DNA from: Variovorax ginsengisoli
GTDB lineage: Bacteria > Pseudomonadota > Gammaproteobacteria > Burkholderiales > Burkholderiaceae_C
Direction: 5' to 3'
Assembly: GCF_030811835.1 (NCBI RefSeq)
Contig: NZ_JAUSRO010000008.1
Coordinates: 124,001-188,000 of the forward strand
Length of the DNA stretch: 64,000 nucleotides
The translations under genes were made by a program, and so were the position numbers. Positions 61,507 through 64,000 of the stretch are shown here, piece by piece; position 1 is the stretch's first letter, and every line of letters begins with the position of its first letter. Under the pieces are notes generated by a model. The model saw only the letters and a list, made by a program, of their open reading frames with translations. It was not told the origin of the DNA and did no database searches.

Positions 61507-62676
61507 GTGTCCCCTGTGCCCCATATCAGCGCTTCAGCGTCCGGACCGAGTCCGGCGCTGCGAGCGGTCCGCCATGCCTTTGCCGATGGCGCGGGATTGC
61601 CCGCCCATCGGCTGGACGGCCTTCCCGCCTGCGTCGAACGCTCCTGGCAACGCTCTCTGGCGGCCGGGCTGCGCCCTGGCGATGCGCCCGAATACGACAC
61701 GGCCGAGAAGGCCACCGATGCCGCCAGGTCCGCGCTGTGGCGCTGCGCACGCGACGAGGTCGAACAACTGTGGAGCGCCTTTGGCGGCGACCGCTGGATC
61801 GTCTTCTGCGCCGACCGGGAAGGCCTCATCCTGTATGCGCGTCGCCATCTGGCGGAGCGCGACAGCGTGCTGGCCCCCATCGAAGCCGGCCGCCGCCTTC
61901 GCGAGGGCCACGTGGGTACCACCGCCCCGGCCTGCGCGCTGCATGAAGGCACCGAGATCGTGGTGGCTGGCGGCCAGCACTACCTGGATGCGTTCTCCGA
62001 CGTCTTCTGCCTGGCGGTGCCGGTGCATGGCGTGGACGGCAGCGTGGCCGGCGTGCTCGACATCACCGGCACGGGCCAACGGGACGCAGGCTTGATGCAC
62101 GAGCATTTCCGGCTGGCCGCGCTGCGCATCGAGCAGCAGCTGTTCGCACGCCTGCGCCATTGCCATCTGCTGCGCCTGCAGTTGGACCCGCGCCTGATGG
62201 ACGGACCGCTGGCCGGCGTGATCGCGGTGGAAGACGACGGCACGGTGCGAGCCATCAGCCGCCCGGCGCGCCGCATGCTGGACCTGCCGTTGAACGTTCC
62301 GCTGCCGGACTTGCACCTCCAGCGGCTGTTCGCAGGGGCACTGCCGGCGCAGCGTCGGCGACTGATGCAGCCTGCCCGCCAACCGCTGCGCATCGCGAAG
62401 GCCGATGGTTCCCACGTCTGGTTGCAGCACGTGCGCGCGCCGATGGACAAGCCATTGCCCGATGGCGAGGTGTCGTTGAAGCCACCGTCTGGCGCCAAGA
62501 CGCAGATTCAGCCACCGGTCTCGTGGCGCGAGCAATCGCTGGACGTCGTCGAACAAGCCTGGCACCTGCACGAGGGCAATGTGGCCGCGATGGCGCGCCA
62601 GCTCGGCCTGTCGCGCACGACCGTCTACGCCCGGCTGCGTGCGCTGCGCCAGCGCGGTGCGCTGTCGGTGCCCTGA
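61507..62676 (+). CDS. GAF/Fis-type transcriptional regulator lacking the AAA+ domain
   Basis: 389 aa from the GTG at 61507, with AGGAG upstream. N-terminal signature LDGLPACVERSWQRSLAAGL and a GAF-like sensory domain (HVGTTAPACALHEG, FCLAVPVHGVDGSVAGVLDITG) match AcoR-type sigma-54 activators. The central ~120 residues are PAS-like; no Walker motifs and no GAFTGA loop exist. The C-terminus is a Fis helix-turn-helix (GNVAAMARQLGLSRTTVYARL). It cannot remodel sigma-54 itself, so may act as repressor, co-regulator or sigma-70 activator. Confidence 0.85.
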   Translation: MSPVPHISASASGPSPALRAVRHAFADGAGLPAHRLDGLPACVERSWQRSLAAGLRPGDAPEYDTAEKATDAARSALWRCARDEVEQLWSAFGGDRWIVFCADREGLILYARRHLAERDSVLAPIEAGRRLREGHVGTTAPACALHEGTEIVVAGGQHYLDAFSDVFCLAVPVHGVDGSVAGVLDITGTGQRDAGLMHEHFRLAALRIEQQLFARLRHCHLLRLQLDPRLMDGPLAGVIAVEDDGTVRAISRPARRMLDLPLNVPLPDLHLQRLFAGALPAQRRRLMQPARQPLRIAKADGSHVWLQHVRAPMDKPLPDGEVSLKPPSGAKTQIQPPVSWREQSLDVVEQAWHLHEGNVAAMARQLGLSRTTVYARLRALRQRGALSVP

Positions 62677-62818
62677 CAGAGCGCCTGTTGAGCCCTGTTC
62701 GACGAGGCGGCAGCGAGGAAGAAGCGACGCGCCAGCCCGGCCTGAGGCGCGCATCCGCGATCTCTATACTGTCGGCGCTTGCTGCCTCCCGCACCCGATC
62801 AACCAGAGACAAGACTTC

Positions 62819-63805
62819 ATGCCCGCCTCCCACTCCCGCCGCTCCTTCACCGCACTCGCGGCAGCCACCTTGCTTGCCGGCCCCGCCTTCGCGGCATCGC
62901 CGCTGGACGGCTGGCCGCACCGGCCGGTGCGCATCGTGGTGGGTTTTCCGGGCGGCTCGACGCCGGACCTCACCGCGCGCCTGATTGCAGAACCGCTGTC
63001 CAGGGCACTGGGCCAGCCGGTGATCGTGGACAACCGCGTCGGCGCGGGCGGCAACATTGCAGGCGAAATCGTCGCACATGCTACGGACGACCACACGATC
63101 AGCGTGATGATCAACGGCAACATGACCATCGCCAAGCTGCTCAACAGCAAGCTCGGCTACGACCCGCTGACCGACCTGCAGCCGATCACGCTGGTGGGCA
63201 CCGCCCCGCTGGTGCTGGCGGCGCCGGCTGGCGCGCCGGGTGCCACCGACAAGGAATTCCTGGCCGCGGCACGCGCCTCGGGCAGCAGCTGGAGCTACGG
63301 CACGCCAGGTGTGGGCACGGTCGGCCACCTGGGCATGGAACTGCTCAACGGTGCGCTCAAGACGCAGTCGGTGCATGTGCCCTACCCCGGCTATCCGCAG
63401 GTCATCAACGGCATCATTGGCGGACAGCTGCAATGGGCGTTGCTGCCGCCCGCACTCGCCATGGCGCAGGTGCGCGCGGGCAAGCTGCGCGCGATCGGGG
63501 TGACGTCGGCCGGCCGCAGCACGCTGGTGCCGGAGCTGCCGAGCCTCAGCGAGCTGGGCCTGCCGGGCTTTCAGCTGGAGATCTGGAACGCAGTTGCGGC
63601 GCCGAAGTCGATGCCCAAGCCCATCGTCGACAAGCTTGCCGGCCTGATCGGCGATATCGTGCGCACGCCCGATGTGCGCGCCAAGCTGTTCGTTCAGGGC
63701 TGGCAGGTGGTGGGCTCGTCGCCCGAAGGCCTGGCCAACCGCATCAAGACCGACACGGCACTGCTAGGCGGTGTGATCAAGGCGCGCGGCATCCGCAACG
63801 ACTGA
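62819..63805 (+). CDS. Bug family tripartite tricarboxylate transporter substrate-binding protein
   Basis: Periplasmic receptor of the TctC/Bug family, greatly expanded in beta-proteobacteria. 328 aa from the ATG at 62819. The signal SRRSFTALAAATLLA has a twin arginine, so Tat export is possible, with cleavage after AFA. Family blocks: WPHRPVRIVVGFPGGSTPD, PVIVDNRVGAGGNIAGE and YGTPGVGTVGHLGMELL. No membrane TctAB genes follow, which is usual for orphan Bug proteins. Ligand probably a carboxylate, perhaps the product or substrate of the adjacent aromatic pathway. Confidence 0.92.
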   Translation: MPASHSRRSFTALAAATLLAGPAFAASPLDGWPHRPVRIVVGFPGGSTPDLTARLIAEPLSRALGQPVIVDNRVGAGGNIAGEIVAHATDDHTISVMINGNMTIAKLLNSKLGYDPLTDLQPITLVGTAPLVLAAPAGAPGATDKEFLAAARASGSSWSYGTPGVGTVGHLGMELLNGALKTQSVHVPYPGYPQVINGIIGGQLQWALLPPALAMAQVRAGKLRAIGVTSAGRSTLVPELPSLSELGLPGFQLEIWNAVAAPKSMPKPIVDKLAGLIGDIVRTPDVRAKLFVQGWQVVGSSPEGLANRIKTDTALLGGVIKARGIRND

Positions 63806-63817
63806 CCGCGGCGACCG

Positions 63818-64000
63818 TCACCCCTGCTTGATCAGCGCCTGCACGTCCGCCACCATCGGCGCCACCCCGGCGCCGTAGCGGGCGTAAAGCCGCAGGCGGC
63901 CTTGGGTGTCGTAGATGTAGCTCGCGGCCGAATGGTCCATCGAGTAGCTCGTCGGGGTCTTGCCTTCGACCTTCTTGTAATAGGCCTTGTAGTCCTTGGC
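63818..64000 (-). CDS. SCO1/SenC family protein, 3' end
   Basis: Copper-binding thioredoxin-fold protein for assembly of the CuA site of cytochrome oxidase, or redox control. Only the last 60 codons are in the window: the minus strand reads DYKAYYKKVEGK, then SYSMDHSAASYIYD, with the conserved copper-ligand histidine, ending ADVQALIKQG. The CxxxC copper motif would be upstream, outside the window. Convergent with the Bug gene, 12 bp apart. Confidence 0.9.
   Translation of the reverse strand, partial: AKDYKAYYKKVEGKTPTSYSMDHSAASYIYDTQGRLRLYARYGAGVAPMVADVQALIKQG

Noticed and set aside
61507-62676. Frameshift or deletion of the AAA+ domain in the regulator
   Set aside because: The frame is open and continuous with a coherent PAS-like middle part and intact Fis domain, so it looks like a natural short architecture, not a broken gene.

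Overview
The window is GC-rich (visibly well above 60 percent G+C) chromosomal DNA from a beta-proteobacterium, most likely a Comamonadaceae member of Variovorax/Acidovorax type. This rests on a Gram-negative porin of the Comamonadaceae/Burkholderiales type, coq7, the tandem cyanophycin synthetases cphA'/cphA with their DUF1854/ABC partners, the ftsY-M16-M16-rsmD-coaD synteny, a Bug-type tripartite tricarboxylate binding protein, and a two-hairpin intergenic repeat of the kind seen in this family. I see no rRNA, tRNA, CRISPR, phage or insertion sequence, so this is ordinary core/accessory chromosome. Species assignment is inference.

Layout. 1-1049: 3' part of zwf. 1060-7920 (minus): a dipeptide/oligopeptide ABC operon (dppB, M20 amidohydrolase, binding protein, dppC, dppD, dppF), with one copy of a dispersed repeat between binding protein and dppC. 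8066-9254: porin with terminator and structured leader. 9527-12518: coq7, an OsmC-like protein, a candidate small RNA (about 10764-10853) with its own promoter and terminator, and ilvA. 12546-26158: a type II secretion locus, gspC divergent from gspGHIJK, then a lipoprotein acid phosphatase on the opposite strand, then gspLMNDEF. The second repeat copy lies after gspF. 26271-29766: a 5'-nucleotidase, a small lipoprotein and a Tat-exported phospholipase C. The phosphohydrolases around the secretion genes suggest a phosphate-scavenging module.

29875-32900: a YddA/SbmA-type ABC exporter, queC and a DUF2177 membrane protein. 32917-40544: a cyanophycin locus with DUF1854 and an ABC transporter facing cphA' and cphA across only 38 bp. 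40742-48537: a small secreted protein, a bacteriophytochrome kinase, an atypical SDR, maleylacetoacetate isomerase, a secreted hypothetical, a Bax-inhibitor-1 protein, a cysteine-free IscR-like regulator, a histidine phosphatase and an alpha/beta hydrolase. 48586-51021: 5-oxoprolinase pxpBCA. 51059-57566: coaD, rsmD, an inactive/active M16 peptidase pair, ftsY and rpoH, the last preceded by a clear CIRCE (HrcA) operator.

57605-63805: a catabolic cluster (HSL-family esterase, aryl-aldehyde dehydrogenase, zinc aryl-alcohol dehydrogenase, a GAF/Fis regulator lacking the AAA+ domain, and a Bug binding protein), preceded by an inverted repeat and a sigma-54-like -24/-12 element. The window ends inside a SCO1/SenC gene.

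The items most worth follow-up are the cyanophycin ABC/DUF1854 locus, the candidate sRNA with exposed CUCCU, the T2SS/phosphohydrolase arrangement, the CIRCE site on rpoH, the AAA+-less regulator next to a sigma-54-like promoter, and the paired-hairpin repeat.
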